Shown: positions 42,817 to 52,879 of the stretch, one piece after another
How the letters are laid out: each line of letters opens with the position of its first letter
Position numbering within the stretch: position 1 is the first letter of the stretch
From: Agromyces lapidis
GTDB taxonomy: Bacteria > Actinomycetota > Actinomycetes > Actinomycetales > Microbacteriaceae
NCBI RefSeq assembly: GCF_009749405.1
Contig: NZ_WBIQ01000002.1
Span: forward strand, 124,001-188,000
Length of the DNA stretch: 64,000 nucleotides
Reading direction: 5' to 3'
Program-made: the position numbers and the translations under genes
The notes under the pieces: model-generated
Databases searched by the model: none
What the model was told of the DNA's origin: nothing
The model's input: only the letters and a program-made list of their open reading frames with translations

Positions 42817-43296
42817 ATGGCGAGACGCACACCCCGCGACGAGCACGCCGCAGCGATCCTGCGCGAGCTCATCGTCATCACCCGACGCGGTGTCGCCGAC
42901 GCGCGCACCGCGCCGCTCAGCCTGAGCATGACCGACCAGTCGATCCTCGGGTACATCGTCGACCACCCCGAATGCCGCTCGGTCGACATCGCCGAGGCGT
43001 TCCGCCTCAACCGTTCGACCGTGTCGCGCCAGCTCGCGGGGCTCACCCGGCTCGGCGTCGTGCGTGAGATCACGGATGCCTCGGGTCGAGGCCGCCCGCT
43101 CGAACTCACCGAGACGGGCTGGGCCGCGTACCGCGAGGCGATCGACCTCCTGCAGACGGTGGTCGACCGGCACCTCGGCGACTGGCGCGACGACGAGGTC
43201 GCGCGATTCGCGACCGACCTCACCCGCTTCAACGACGCGGCGAGCGACGGCGATCGGCCGAGGCATCCCGAGACGAACGCGCCGGCCGACGACTGA
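42817..43296 (+). CDS. MarR-family transcriptional regulator
   Basis: A 159-residue winged-helix regulator: YIVDHPECRSVDIAEAFRLN, NRSTVSRQLAGLTRLGVVRE (recognition helix) and the wing DASGRGRPLELTETG. Long helices at both ends would form the dimer. The ATG at 42817 follows AGAAGGAG. It precedes the hydroxyacyl-CoA dehydrogenase gene by 68 bases, which suggests the two are controlled together through the palindromes upstream. Confidence 0.92.
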   Translation: MARRTPRDEHAAAILRELIVITRRGVADARTAPLSLSMTDQSILGYIVDHPECRSVDIAEAFRLNRSTVSRQLAGLTRLGVVREITDASGRGRPLELTETGWAAYREAIDLLQTVVDRHLGDWRDDEVARFATDLTRFNDAASDGDRPRHPETNAPADD

Positions 43297-43364
43297 CGCG
43301 CGCGAGGCCCCACGAGGGCATCGACCAGAGCCCCACGAGGGCACGACAGGAAGAAGGAAACATC

Positions 43365-44225
43365 ATGACCGCAGTGCAGCACGTGACCGTGCTCGGAACC
43401 GGAGTGCTCGGCTCGCAGATCGCGTACCAGACCGCGTTCAGCGGACTCGAGGTCGTCGCGTACGACCTCGACGAGACCGCGCTCGCCGCGGCGAGGCAGC
43501 GCTTCGAGAAGCTCGCCGCCACCTACGTCGAGGAGGGCGTCACGGGCGCAGCCGACGGCGGTGCGCAGGCCGCCCTGGCGCGCGTGAGCTATTCGGCCGA
43601 CCTCGCCGCGGCCGTCGCGAACGCCGACCTCGTCATCGAGGCCGTTCCCGAGAGCATCGAGATCAAGCGCGACACCTACGAGAAGCTCGCCGCCGTCGCG
43701 CCCGAGCGCACGATCTTCGCCACCAACTCCTCGACCCTGCTGCCGAGCGCGATCGCCGATGCGACCGGTCGGCCCGACCGGTTCCTCGCCCTGCACTTCG
43801 CGAACCGCATCTGGGCGCACAACACCGCCGAGATCATGGGCACGCCCGCGACCGACCCCGCGGTCTACGCCACGGTCGTCGAGTTCGCCGAGACCATCGG
43901 CATGGTGCCGATCGAGATCAAGAAGGAGCAGCCGGGTTACGTGCTCAACTCGCTGCTCGTGCCGTTCCTCTCGGCGGCCGGCCAGCTGCTCGTCGACGGC
44001 ATCGCCGAGCCCGAGGCGATCGACGCGACCTGGCGCATCGGCACCGGTGCGCCGATGGGCCCCTTCCAGATCTACGACATCGTCGGGCTGACGACCGCGT
44101 ACAACATCTCGAAGATGGGCGGGCCGAAGCAGCAGGAGTTCGCCGCGCTCATCAAGGAGCGCTACATCGACCAGGGCAAGCTCGGCGTCGCCACCGGCGA
44201 GGGCTTCTACCGCTACGGCGCCTGA
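43365..44225 (+). CDS. 3-hydroxyacyl-CoA dehydrogenase
   Basis: A 286-residue NAD-dependent dehydrogenase. The Rossmann loop VTVLGTGVLGSQIAYQTAF and VVAYDLDETAL (Asp for NAD) are followed by ADLVIEAVPESIEIKRDTYE and the catalytic His in FLALHFANRIW (about residue 144). Residues from about 185 form the helical C-terminal domain with EQPGYVLNSLLVPFL. It oxidises (S)-3-hydroxyacyl- or hydroxybutyryl-CoA. The usual HFFNP motif is altered to HFANR, so a non-standard substrate is possible. The ribosome site GGAAGAAGGA precedes the ATG. Confidence 0.9.
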   Translation: MTAVQHVTVLGTGVLGSQIAYQTAFSGLEVVAYDLDETALAAARQRFEKLAATYVEEGVTGAADGGAQAALARVSYSADLAAAVANADLVIEAVPESIEIKRDTYEKLAAVAPERTIFATNSSTLLPSAIADATGRPDRFLALHFANRIWAHNTAEIMGTPATDPAVYATVVEFAETIGMVPIEIKKEQPGYVLNSLLVPFLSAAGQLLVDGIAEPEAIDATWRIGTGAPMGPFQIYDIVGLTTAYNISKMGGPKQQEFAALIKERYIDQGKLGVATGEGFYRYGA

Positions 44226-44241
44226 GCCGCCCGGCCGCAGC

Positions 44242-44301
44242 GGAGCGTATCGAGACCGAACGCGAGGTCTCGATACGCTCCTTCGTCGCTACTCGACCGC
44301 C
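44242..44301. repeat. palindromic repeat between convergent genes
   Basis: GGAGCGTATCGAGACC (44242-44257) and GGTCTCGATACGCTCC (44266-44281) are perfect 16-base arms with an eight-base loop, followed by TTCGTCGCTACTCGACCGCC. It is the same family as 13285, 23385, 33686 and 39084 and could end transcription in both directions. Confidence 0.85.
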
Positions 44302-44311
44302 GGAACGACGT

Positions 44312-47300
44312 TCAGTCGAGCAGGTGGTCCAGCGCTCGGCCCATCCAGTCGGCCCGAGTGGCGGCATCGTCGATGCCCTCGAAGCCGAACCCGGTCATGA
44401 GCGAACCCGGGGTCGCCACGACCGCCGCCTCGGGGAACCCGGCGGCCGTCGTGATGATGAAGTCGTTCGGGTTCGGCGCGCTGCCCGGCGGCGGTCCGGC
44501 GACCTCCCATCCGCCGGTGTCACCGCCCTCGAACGACGTCGAGCCCTCGCCGGTCGACACCTCGATGTCGTCGACGAAGACGCCCAGCCCCTGCGTGGAC
44601 CAGTCGTTGATGTACGCGATCGACACCTCGACCTGGCCGCCTGCGAAGGCACCCAGATCGACCGACCACTGCTGCCAGCCGCCCGAGTTGCCCGACGCGG
44701 CCTGCCAGACTCCCGAGGTCCCGGTCGGCTCGCAGCTCGCCGCCGCCTCGTCGTACGTCTGGTACTGATCGAGGTGCGGATGCAGCTCGCGCCACCCGGC
44801 AGGGCAGCTCTCGCCGACGCTGTCCGACGTGCTCCCGCCCAGGTCGGGCAGCGTCGTCCAGTCGTCCTCGCCGGGCGTGTGCGCCTCGACGGCGACGTAG
44901 TCCCAGTCGGCCTCGGTGTCGTACGAGGTCCAGAACGAGAGGTCGGCGCCGCCGGCGGGCACGTCGATCGTGCGCGTCAGCCGCTTGTACGCGACGTCGC
45001 CGATCTGCGAGTACGCGTAGGCGTCGCCCGTGTGCGGCTCGAACGGACCGCCCTCGCGGTCCCATCGGCCCGCGACCCAGCTGTCGAACTGCGGGTACTG
45101 CTGCGGATCGAGGATGCCGCTCGTCGTGATGAACGAGTTGCTGTGATCCTGGTTCTGCGCGCTGTCGGCACCGCCGAAGCCCCAGTCGAGGCCGGTCAAC
45201 GGGGTGTCGACGCCGAGCACGTCGAGCAGCTCGCCGTCCTCGGCCGTGCCGGCGTTGTCGATCACCAGGTAGGCGCCCAGCCAGTACTGCAGCGTGTCGT
45301 TCATGCCGTCGCCCGATCCGCCGAGCGGGCGGCAGCGTGCTGCCACGGCAGGGTCGGCGCTGCACTGCGCGTTGGCGGCGGTCGGGTCGTACAACTGCGC
45401 GGCCGCGTACTGGGTGCCCGCGTACTTGCCGGTGTAGAGAACCTGCCCGCCCTCGTTGAGGAAGTCGCGCACCTCGAGGGTCTCGTCCAGCGCGAGCCGC
45501 GAGGCGTTGCCGCCGCCCCAGCCCGGTTCTCGGGTGATGATGTCATCGCCCGTGTACCAGACGACGGCGTCGTAGTGCGAGAGCACGCCGAGGGCGTCAG
45601 GTGCGGTCCTGCCTCGTGCGTCGACGTCGTAGACGTCGTAGCCGGTGCCGTTCGCGTCGAGCGCGTCCTCGTAGTAGGCGAGGTAGTTCGGTCCGCCGGC
45701 CTGCACCGGTGAGGCGCCCGTGTAGTCCTCCGACGCGAGGATCAGCACGTCGTCGGTCGACTCCTCGACGGCCTCGTAGGTGAAGGACTCGCTCGTCTCG
45801 CCGCCGCCCTCGAACCAGACCTCGACCTCGTCGCCGGGCTCGGTGCCCGTCACGAACCCGGTCATGACCCGGTAGTGCACGCCGGTCGTGCCGCCGTATC
45901 GCTCACCTCCGGTCCATTCCTCGGTCGTGGCGCTCACCGCGGGGTCGCCGTTGATCGAGTACTTCAGCGTGACGTCGCCCAGGTTGCGCCGCGCGGTGAC
46001 GCGCACCTCCTGGGGGTCGCCGTAGGAGTAGTCGAACGTGAAGTTCACGAGCGGCAGGCCCGCCTTGTACGTGTCGTCGCTCTCGAGGTAGAAGGGCTTC
46101 GTCTCGAGGCCGAGGTGCGACACCGGTTCGGCGGGGTTCGCCGCCGACTTCGCGACGTCGAGCGCGAACGGCAGCGCGCGCTCGAACTCGGCCTGCACCT
46201 GCGCCTCGTCGTCGGGGAACACGAACCCGCCGCCGTCGGAGCCTTCGCCGAGCTCGGGCGTCCAGGCGAGCGTGCCGCGCTGGGAGTGGGCGTAGTCGGT
46301 CGTCTCGCCGTTGGTCACGTACAGCACGTCCGACGACAGACCCGGTTCGAAGTCGTCGATGGCCGGGTTGTCGCGGTTGCCCGAGAGTGCGTAGTAGATC
46401 GGGTCATCCGCGGTCGGCGTGCCGGTCTGCCAGCCCTCGGCGTACAGCAGCCACTGACCGAACGAGTGGTAGTTGACCTGGAACGAGAAGTCGGCCCGAT
46501 CGAACAGCGACATCATCGCCTGCGTCTCGGGCTCGGACCCGGCCGACGGGCCGCGGTAGGTGTCGCTCGAGCTCTGCGAAGACGACCCCTCCTCGTCGTA
46601 GCCGAAGTGCTCGGGATAGTTGCGGTTGGGGTCGACGCCGTCGGCCCGCGTGATCTGGCCGTCGCCGTCGTTGTCCCGCAGGTTCTTGCGCCACAGCCGC
46701 TCGTGGTCGAACGTGTACTGGTAGCCGTCGGGGTTGGCCACGACGACGAACCACAGCTCGTTGTTCTTGAGGAGGTTCTTGATCTCCTTGTCGTTGTTCT
46801 TCCAGCCGTCGATGTAGTAGTTCATCAGCCGCCGGTTGACCTCGGTGGAGATCCATTCGCGTGCGTGCTGGGTCGAGCTGTACAGCACGGCCGGTCGTGC
46901 GCCGTCGGGTGTGCCCTTCGCCGCCTGGGTGACCTTCATGGCGATGATCTCGCGGCCCTCGTAGGTGTGGCCGATCACCTGCAGCTTCACCACCTGGGGG
47001 TATCGCTTCGCGAGCTGGTACAGCTCGTCGCGGATGCCTCCCGGTTCGTCCCACGACCGGAAGACCGTGTAGCCCTCGGCCGCCTGTTCGTCCGCCAGCT
47101 GCTTGGCCGACTTGCCGTTCTTGTTCTTCTTGAGCCTGACGTCGAGACCGCGGGCGTTGAGCGCCTTCGCCTCGTCGGCGGTGAGCACCAGGTCGATGCT
47201 CACCCCGGTCTCGGTCACTGTGCGGTTCGCGACGTCGAACCCGCCTGCGGCGATCTCGGCGGCTTCGTCGCCGCTGACCTCCGCCGTGTACATGTCGAGG

Positions 47301-47413
47301 GCGTCGTCGTCCTCCGCGGCATTGGCGCCGACGGGACTCAGCACCGTGAATGCCAGTGCGAGTGCGGCGACGACGACGGCGACGCGAGTACGAATGGAGC
47401 GATTTCCAGCCAT
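44312..47413 (-). CDS. secreted zinc carboxypeptidase (M14) with C-terminal domains
   Basis: A 1033-residue exported peptidase. The signal peptide includes VAVVVAALALAFTVLSPVGA and ends at about residue 31. The M14 domain (about 115-420) has zinc ligands in SSTQHAREWIST (His183, Glu186), DPNRNYPEHFGY, the third ligand His in VNYHSFGQWLLYA and the catalytic Glu in LAWTPELGEG. The C-terminal half includes an immune inhibitor A-like segment (DDVLILASEDYTGASP) and beta-sandwich parts (ADLSFWTSYDTEADWDYVAV). It would remove C-terminal residues from peptides outside the cell. The start may instead be the ATG at 47470; neither has a clear ribosome site. Confidence 0.9.
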   Translation of the reverse strand: MAGNRSIRTRVAVVVAALALAFTVLSPVGANAAEDDDALDMYTAEVSGDEAAEIAAGGFDVANRTVTETGVSIDLVLTADEAKALNARGLDVRLKKNKNGKSAKQLADEQAAEGYTVFRSWDEPGGIRDELYQLAKRYPQVVKLQVIGHTYEGREIIAMKVTQAAKGTPDGARPAVLYSSTQHAREWISTEVNRRLMNYYIDGWKNNDKEIKNLLKNNELWFVVVANPDGYQYTFDHERLWRKNLRDNDGDGQITRADGVDPNRNYPEHFGYDEEGSSSQSSSDTYRGPSAGSEPETQAMMSLFDRADFSFQVNYHSFGQWLLYAEGWQTGTPTADDPIYYALSGNRDNPAIDDFEPGLSSDVLYVTNGETTDYAHSQRGTLAWTPELGEGSDGGGFVFPDDEAQVQAEFERALPFALDVAKSAANPAEPVSHLGLETKPFYLESDDTYKAGLPLVNFTFDYSYGDPQEVRVTARRNLGDVTLKYSINGDPAVSATTEEWTGGERYGGTTGVHYRVMTGFVTGTEPGDEVEVWFEGGGETSESFTYEAVEESTDDVLILASEDYTGASPVQAGGPNYLAYYEDALDANGTGYDVYDVDARGRTAPDALGVLSHYDAVVWYTGDDIITREPGWGGGNASRLALDETLEVRDFLNEGGQVLYTGKYAGTQYAAAQLYDPTAANAQCSADPAVAARCRPLGGSGDGMNDTLQYWLGAYLVIDNAGTAEDGELLDVLGVDTPLTGLDWGFGGADSAQNQDHSNSFITTSGILDPQQYPQFDSWVAGRWDREGGPFEPHTGDAYAYSQIGDVAYKRLTRTIDVPAGGADLSFWTSYDTEADWDYVAVEAHTPGEDDWTTLPDLGGSTSDSVGESCPAGWRELHPHLDQYQTYDEAAASCEPTGTSGVWQAASGNSGGWQQWSVDLGAFAGGQVEVSIAYINDWSTQGLGVFVDDIEVSTGEGSTSFEGGDTGGWEVAGPPPGSAPNPNDFIITTAAGFPEAAVVATPGSLMTGFGFEGIDDAATRADWMGRALDHLLD

Positions 47414-47580
47414 GAGCGGACTACTTCGGCCCGTCCCTCGGCCGAGGTCGGATCGTGACGTCTGAGTCATGTCTGATCGTCACGCCTCAGGCGCTCTGCG
47501 GACCCTACGGGATAGCATTCCGCTGCCCGCGCGCGCCTGTCAAGGTCATCTTGAGGATTGCTCGCAGGAGCCCGGACGAG

Positions 47581-48924
47581 TCAACCGGGATCGCGGTCGC
47601 GACCGCGCCGGCGTGGGCGCGGCTCGTCGATTCCCATCCGCACGCGGGTGCGTCGACGCTCGACGACGATGAAGGCGGCGCCGACGATCCAGAGCGGCAC
47701 CTGCGTGAGGAACGCGAGACGGAACGCCTCGAGCGAGTAGGTCTCGGGGGTTCCGGCGCCCTGCAGGTCCATCGCGAGGCCGATCAGGAAGATCGCGATG
47801 AGTCCCGCGATGAATCCGCCGCCGTTGACGATTCCGGTGGCGGTGCTGAGGCGGTGGCTCGGATTGTGGGTGCGCGCGTGATCGAAGGCGATCATCGACG
47901 CCGGCCCGCCCGTCGCGAGCGCGAGCGCGAGCGCGAAGAGCAGCCACAGCGGTGCCGGGCCGGGCCACGAGATGACCACGAGCCACACGACCGCCTGGAT
48001 CGCGATGGTCGGCAGCACGAGCATGCGCGAGCGACGCAGCGGATGCCGGCTCGAGAGCGCCCCCATCACCGGTCCGACGAGCATGCCGAACACGACGAAC
48101 GCGCTGAGCACGAGCGACGCCATCGCCGGGGTCAGGCCCTCCCCGGCGGTCAGGAACGGGAAACCCCAGAGCATCACGAACGCGGTGCCCGCGAACGGCG
48201 TCGTGAAGTGCGACCAGAACGCGAGTCGGGTGCCCGGGTGCCCCCACGACTCGCGGAAGCCCTGACGCAGATCGGCCGAGGAGCGGACGACGGCGATCGC
48301 CCCGGTCTCGGTGTTCACCGAGACATCCGCATCGCTCGTCGGCGGGTGGTTGCGCACGATCGCGAACGTCAGGATCGTGAAGAGCACGCCGAGCCCGGCG
48401 AGGCTGCCGAACGCGACCGTCCAGCTCGTCGCGTGCAGGAGCGCCGCCATCGGCAGGAGGGCGAGCAGCTGCCCCGTCTGCCCGAGGATGCCCGTGAGCT
48501 GCACCATGAGCGGTGCGCGCTGCTGCGGGAACCAGGTGGCGACGACGCGCAGCACACTCGGGAAGATCGCGGCGTCGCCGGCGCCGAGCAGCACGCGAGC
48601 GATGATCGCCGTGCCGACGTCGGTCGACAGCGCCATCACGAGCTGGCCCGACGCCATGAGCGCCATGCCGGCCGTGACGATGGGGCGCGCTCCGAAGCGG
48701 TCGAGCAGGATGCCCACGGGAATCTGCATGCCGCCGTACACGAACAGCTGGATCACCGCGAACATCGACAGCGTCGAGGCATCCGCGTCGAACCTGACCG
48801 CCGCGTCGGCGCCGACCGCTGAGAGCGAGGTGCGGTTGGTCACCGAGACGATGTAGGCGGCGACGCTGACGCCCCACACCAGCCACAAACGCCACGGGCG
48901 GACCGGCTGGGGAAGGAGCGTCAC
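47581..48924 (-). CDS. MFS transporter
   Basis: A 447-residue major-facilitator protein with about twelve helices. The loop between helices 2 and 3 reads PVGILLDRFGARPIVTAG, the signature G-x-x-x-D-R-x-G-R/A-R, and GAGDAAIFPSVLRVVATWFP is in helix 4. A cytoplasmic loop of about 45 residues (NTETGAIAVVRSS) divides the halves. The C-terminus is Arg-rich. The substrate is unknown. The GTG at 48924 follows GGGGGAGAA; the frame is open upstream. Confidence 0.9.
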   Translation of the reverse strand: MTLLPQPVRPWRLWLVWGVSVAAYIVSVTNRTSLSAVGADAAVRFDADASTLSMFAVIQLFVYGGMQIPVGILLDRFGARPIVTAGMALMASGQLVMALSTDVGTAIIARVLLGAGDAAIFPSVLRVVATWFPQQRAPLMVQLTGILGQTGQLLALLPMAALLHATSWTVAFGSLAGLGVLFTILTFAIVRNHPPTSDADVSVNTETGAIAVVRSSADLRQGFRESWGHPGTRLAFWSHFTTPFAGTAFVMLWGFPFLTAGEGLTPAMASLVLSAFVVFGMLVGPVMGALSSRHPLRRSRMLVLPTIAIQAVVWLVVISWPGPAPLWLLFALALALATGGPASMIAFDHARTHNPSHRLSTATGIVNGGGFIAGLIAIFLIGLAMDLQGAGTPETYSLEAFRLAFLTQVPLWIVGAAFIVVERRRTRVRMGIDEPRPRRRGRDRDPG

Positions 48925-49013
48925 CGTTCCATTCTCCCCCTCTGCGACGCGGCGCAAGACACGACGAGCGGATGCCCCGTGGGGCACCCGCTCATCGTGT
49001 CGCCGTGTTCGGA

Positions 49014-51149
49014 CTACTCGATCTCTTCGGCCATCTCCGCTTCGATGCCCTTCAGAAGACCGGCCTGCGGCTCGGCGTCGGAGGCCGTGACGACCGTCGC
49101 GTCGCCGAGCGCCTGCTCGGCGTCGAGGTCGGTCGCCGCCTGCTCGAACTGCGAGTTGTAGAGGCGGTAGTATGCGCCCTTCGCGGCGATGAGCTGCTCG
49201 TGGTCGCCCTGCTCGACGATGTCGCCGTGCTCCATCACGAGGATGAGGTCGGCGTCGCGGATCGTCGAGAGACGGTGCGCGATCACGAACGAGGTGCGAC
49301 CCTCGCGGAGCGCGGCCATCGCGTGCTGCAGCAGCAGCTCGGTGCGGGTGTCGACCGAGCTCGTCGCCTCGTCGAGGATGAGCACGCTCGGCTGCGCCAC
49401 GAACGCGCGGGCGATCGTGATGAGCTGCTTCTCACCCGCCGAGACGTTCGAGGCGTCTTCGTCGAGCTTCGTGTCGTAGCCGTCGGGCAGCGAGTGCACG
49501 AAGCGGTCGACGTAGGTCGCCTTGGCGGCAGCGAGCACCTCGTCGTCGGTCGCCGACTGGCGCCCGTAGCGGATGTTCTCGCGGATCGAGCCGGCGAACA
49601 GCCACGGGTCCTGCAGGACCATGCCGGTCTTCGCCCGCACGTCGTGGCGGGTGAGGTCGGCGATGTTCTGGCCGTTGAGCAGGATGCGGCCACCGTCGAG
49701 CTCGTAGAACCGCATGATGAGGTTCACGAGCGTCGTCTTGCCGGCGCCGGTCGGACCGACGATCGCGACCGTCTGCCCGGGCTCGACCCGGAACGACAGG
49801 TCGGTGATCAGCGGGTGCTCGGGCGAGTACGAGAACGCCACGTGATCGAACACGATGGTGCCGTCACCGTCGACCGGTGCCGGGGCGTTCTTCGCGTCGG
49901 GCTCCTGCTCGTCTTCGTCGAGCAGTTCGAAGACGCGCTCGGCCGAGGCGGTGCCCGACTGCACGACCGCCGCCATGCCGCCGAGCTCCGAGAGGGGCTG
50001 GGTGAACTGCTGCGAGTACATGATGAACGCCTGCACGTCGCCCAGTCGCAGCTGGCCGCTCGCGACCATGAGGCCGCCGAGCACGGCGATGCCCACGTAG
50101 GTGAGGTTTCCGATGAACATCATGCCGGGCATGATGATGCCCGAGAGGAACTGCGCCTTGAAGCTGGCTTCGTAGAGCTCCTGGTTCTCGGCCTTGAACG
50201 CCGCGCGCGAGGTCTCTTCGCGACCGAAGACCTTGACGAGTGCGTGGCCCGAGAAGGACTCTTCGACGCGGGCGTTGAGTCGCCCGACCTTGCGCCACTG
50301 GATGCCGAAGGCCTTCTGCGACTTCGGCCCGATGACGCCGAAGATCACGCCCATGAGCGGCAGCGAGACGAGGGCGACGAGCGAGAGCTGCCACGAGATC
50401 GAGAACATCATGATGAGCACGCCGACGACGGTGAGCACCGAGGTGACCACGGTAGAGAGCGACTGCTGCATCGTCTGGGTGATGTTGTCGATGTCGTTCG
50501 TGACGCGCGAGATCAGCTCGCCGCGCTGCACCTTGTCGAAGTAGCTGAGCGGCAGGCGGTTGATCTTCGCCTCGACCGACTCGCGCAGGCGGTACATCGT
50601 CTTCACCATGATGACGTTGATGACGTAGCCCTGCAGCCAGGTGAGCACCGAGGCGAGGAAGTACAGCCCGAGCACGATGATGACGACCTGGCTCAGGCGC
50701 ACGAAGTCGACGCCCGCGCCGACCTGGAAGTTCTCCATCGCGGCGACCATATTCGCGAAGTCGGTCTGGCCGGCGGCGCGCAGCGCCTCGACGACCTGCT
50801 CTTGCGAGGTGCCCGCGGGGAACTGCTGGCCGAGTGCGGTCGAGGCGGCGCCCTCGAAGACGATGTTGGTCGCCTCGCCGAGCACCTTCGGTGCGAGCAC
50901 CGTGAGCACGACGCCGAGGGCGCCGAGGATGGAGACGAAGACGAACGCGAAGGCGTGCGGCTTCAGGAGGCCGATGAGGCGGCCGAAGCTCTGGCCGAAG
51001 TTCTTCGCCTTGCCCGGCGCGACGGCGCCCGACCAGTCGTCGGCGTTGATGCGCGCCTGCTCGCCGAGCTCGATCTCGAGGCGCTCCTCTTCGGTGAGCT
51101 CGGGCTCGGGCTTGGCCTTCTTGTTCGCTTCTGCGGTACGGGAGCTCAT
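49014..51149 (-). CDS. ABC exporter subunit, canonical Walker B (heterodimer partner 2)
   Basis: A 711-residue half-transporter. A basic/acidic N-terminal extension of about 65 residues precedes six helices and a nucleotide-binding domain with Walker A VGPTGAGKTT, Walker B LILDEATSSVD with the catalytic Glu, and H-loop VIAHRLST. Its signature motif is NVSAGEKQ, deviating from LSGGQ. The C-terminus has an acidic tail of about 45 residues. It pairs with the product of 51146. A four-base overlap joins the genes. Drugs or lipids are likely substrates. The residues fit an asymmetric heterodimer of the TM287/288 type. Confidence 0.93.
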   Translation of the reverse strand: MSSRTAEANKKAKPEPELTEEERLEIELGEQARINADDWSGAVAPGKAKNFGQSFGRLIGLLKPHAFAFVFVSILGALGVVLTVLAPKVLGEATNIVFEGAASTALGQQFPAGTSQEQVVEALRAAGQTDFANMVAAMENFQVGAGVDFVRLSQVVIIVLGLYFLASVLTWLQGYVINVIMVKTMYRLRESVEAKINRLPLSYFDKVQRGELISRVTNDIDNITQTMQQSLSTVVTSVLTVVGVLIMMFSISWQLSLVALVSLPLMGVIFGVIGPKSQKAFGIQWRKVGRLNARVEESFSGHALVKVFGREETSRAAFKAENQELYEASFKAQFLSGIIMPGMMFIGNLTYVGIAVLGGLMVASGQLRLGDVQAFIMYSQQFTQPLSELGGMAAVVQSGTASAERVFELLDEDEQEPDAKNAPAPVDGDGTIVFDHVAFSYSPEHPLITDLSFRVEPGQTVAIVGPTGAGKTTLVNLIMRFYELDGGRILLNGQNIADLTRHDVRAKTGMVLQDPWLFAGSIRENIRYGRQSATDDEVLAAAKATYVDRFVHSLPDGYDTKLDEDASNVSAGEKQLITIARAFVAQPSVLILDEATSSVDTRTELLLQHAMAALREGRTSFVIAHRLSTIRDADLILVMEHGDIVEQGDHEQLIAAKGAYYRLYNSQFEQAATDLDAEQALGDATVVTASDAEPQAGLLKGIEAEMAEEIE

Positions 51150-52879
51150 GCGCCGGCCTCCACTCCGAGCTGGGATTCGACGATCTCGCGGTAGGTCGCA
51201 CTCGAGACGAGCAGTTCGTCGTGGGTGCCGAGGCCGACGATGCCGCCGTCATCGAGCACGACGATGCGGTCGGCGTCGGTGATGGTCGAGACGCGCTGCG
51301 CGACGACGATCTTCGTCACGTTCGGCAACTCCCTCCAGAGTGCTTGCCTGAGTCTGGCGTCGGTCGTCAGGTCGAGCGCCGAGAACGAGTCGTCGAAGAC
51401 GAGGATGCCGGGGTTGTGCACGATCGCCCGAGCGATCGCGAGGCGCTGCCGCTGGCCGCCCGAGACGTTGGTGCCGCCCTGCGAGATCTTCGCGTTGAGC
51501 CCGCCCTCCATCTCTTCGACGAAGTCGCGGCCCTGGGCGATCTCGAGCGCGTGCCACAGCTCGTCGTCGGTGGCCTCCTCGCGACCGAATCGCAGATTGG
51601 ATGCCACGGTGCCGGTGAACAGGAACGGTCGCTGCGGCACGAGTCCGATGGTGGACCACAGGTGCTCGAGGTCGACCTCGCGCACGTCGACGCCGCCGAC
51701 CTTCACGCTGCCGCCCGTCACGTCGAACAGGCGGGGGATGAGCGAGACGAGGGTCGTCTTGCCTGCGCCGGTCGAGCCGACGATCGCGACGGTCTCGCCG
51801 GGTGCGGCCCCGAAGGTGATGCCCGAGAGCACCGGGTGCTCGGCGCCGGGGTAGGTGAACTCGGCGTCGGCGAACTCGATCGTGCCGGGCGACGGGAACT
51901 CGGTGATCGGGTTCGCCGGACGCTCGAGGGAGGTGTCGGCGTCGAGCACCTCGCTGATGCGCTCGGCCGAGACCGCGGCGCGCGGGATCATGATCGTCAT
52001 GAAGCTCGCCATGAGCACGCCGGTGAGAATGAGCATCACGTACTGCATGAAGGCGAAGAGCGTGCCGATCTGCACGGTGCCCGCGTCGACCTCGATCGCG
52101 CCGAACCAGACGACGCCGACGACGGTGACGTTGAGCACGAGCATGAACATTGGGAACAGCAGCACGAACAGCGAGCCGACCTTGCGGCCGATCACCATGA
52201 TGTCGGTGTTCGCCTCGCTGAAGCGCTCCTCCTCGATGGGCTCGCGCACGAAGGCGCGCACCACGCGGATGCCGGTCAGCTGCTCGCGCATGATGCGGTT
52301 CACGTTGTCGAGCTTGTGCTGGTAGCTGCGGAAGAGCGGCACCATGCGGCTGATGACGACGACCGCGATGACGAGCAGCACCGGAACGGCGACCGCGATG
52401 AGCCACGAGAGCTCGACGTTCTGCCGGAGCGCCATGATGATGCCGCCGACCGCGAGGATCGGGGCGGTCACGAGGAACGTGGCGCCCATCATCGCGAGCA
52501 TCTGCACCTGCTGCACGTCGTTCGTGTTGCGGGTGATGAGCGAGCCGGGGCCGAACTTCGACACCTCGCGCTCGGAGAAGCTCGAGACGCGCTCGAAGAC
52601 GTCGTCGCGGATGTCGCGGCCTGCCTGCATGGCGGCCTTCGCCGCGAAGTAGGTGGCGATGATCGACGCCGTGATCTGACCGAGCGAGATGGCGAGCATC
52701 ACGAGGCCGGTCGACCAGATGTATTCGGTGTCGCCCTTCGAGACGCCGTTGTCGATGATGTCGGCGTTCAGACTGGGCAGGTTGAAGGTCGCGATGGCCG
52801 AGGCGAACTGGAAGACCAGAACGCCGACGAGGAGCAACCAGTAGGGCTTGAGGTATTTGAACAGGAGTCTTCTGAGCAT
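51146..52879 (-). CDS. ABC exporter subunit, degenerate Walker B (heterodimer partner 1)
   Basis: A 577-residue half-transporter: six helices, then Walker A VGSTGAGKTT, signature NVSGGQRQRLA (canonical), Walker B LVFDDSFSALD, where Asp replaces the catalytic Glu, and VVAQRVST, where Gln replaces the H-loop His. Together with the unusual signature of its partner this makes one ATP site inactive and one active. The ATG at 52879 follows CTGGAG; the frame is open upstream to 52969. It is the first gene of the pair and is divergent from the lipoprotein gene. Confidence 0.93.
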   Translation of the reverse strand: MLRRLLFKYLKPYWLLLVGVLVFQFASAIATFNLPSLNADIIDNGVSKGDTEYIWSTGLVMLAISLGQITASIIATYFAAKAAMQAGRDIRDDVFERVSSFSEREVSKFGPGSLITRNTNDVQQVQMLAMMGATFLVTAPILAVGGIIMALRQNVELSWLIAVAVPVLLVIAVVVISRMVPLFRSYQHKLDNVNRIMREQLTGIRVVRAFVREPIEEERFSEANTDIMVIGRKVGSLFVLLFPMFMLVLNVTVVGVVWFGAIEVDAGTVQIGTLFAFMQYVMLILTGVLMASFMTIMIPRAAVSAERISEVLDADTSLERPANPITEFPSPGTIEFADAEFTYPGAEHPVLSGITFGAAPGETVAIVGSTGAGKTTLVSLIPRLFDVTGGSVKVGGVDVREVDLEHLWSTIGLVPQRPFLFTGTVASNLRFGREEATDDELWHALEIAQGRDFVEEMEGGLNAKISQGGTNVSGGQRQRLAIARAIVHNPGILVFDDSFSALDLTTDARLRQALWRELPNVTKIVVAQRVSTITDADRIVVLDDGGIVGLGTHDELLVSSATYREIVESQLGVEAGA

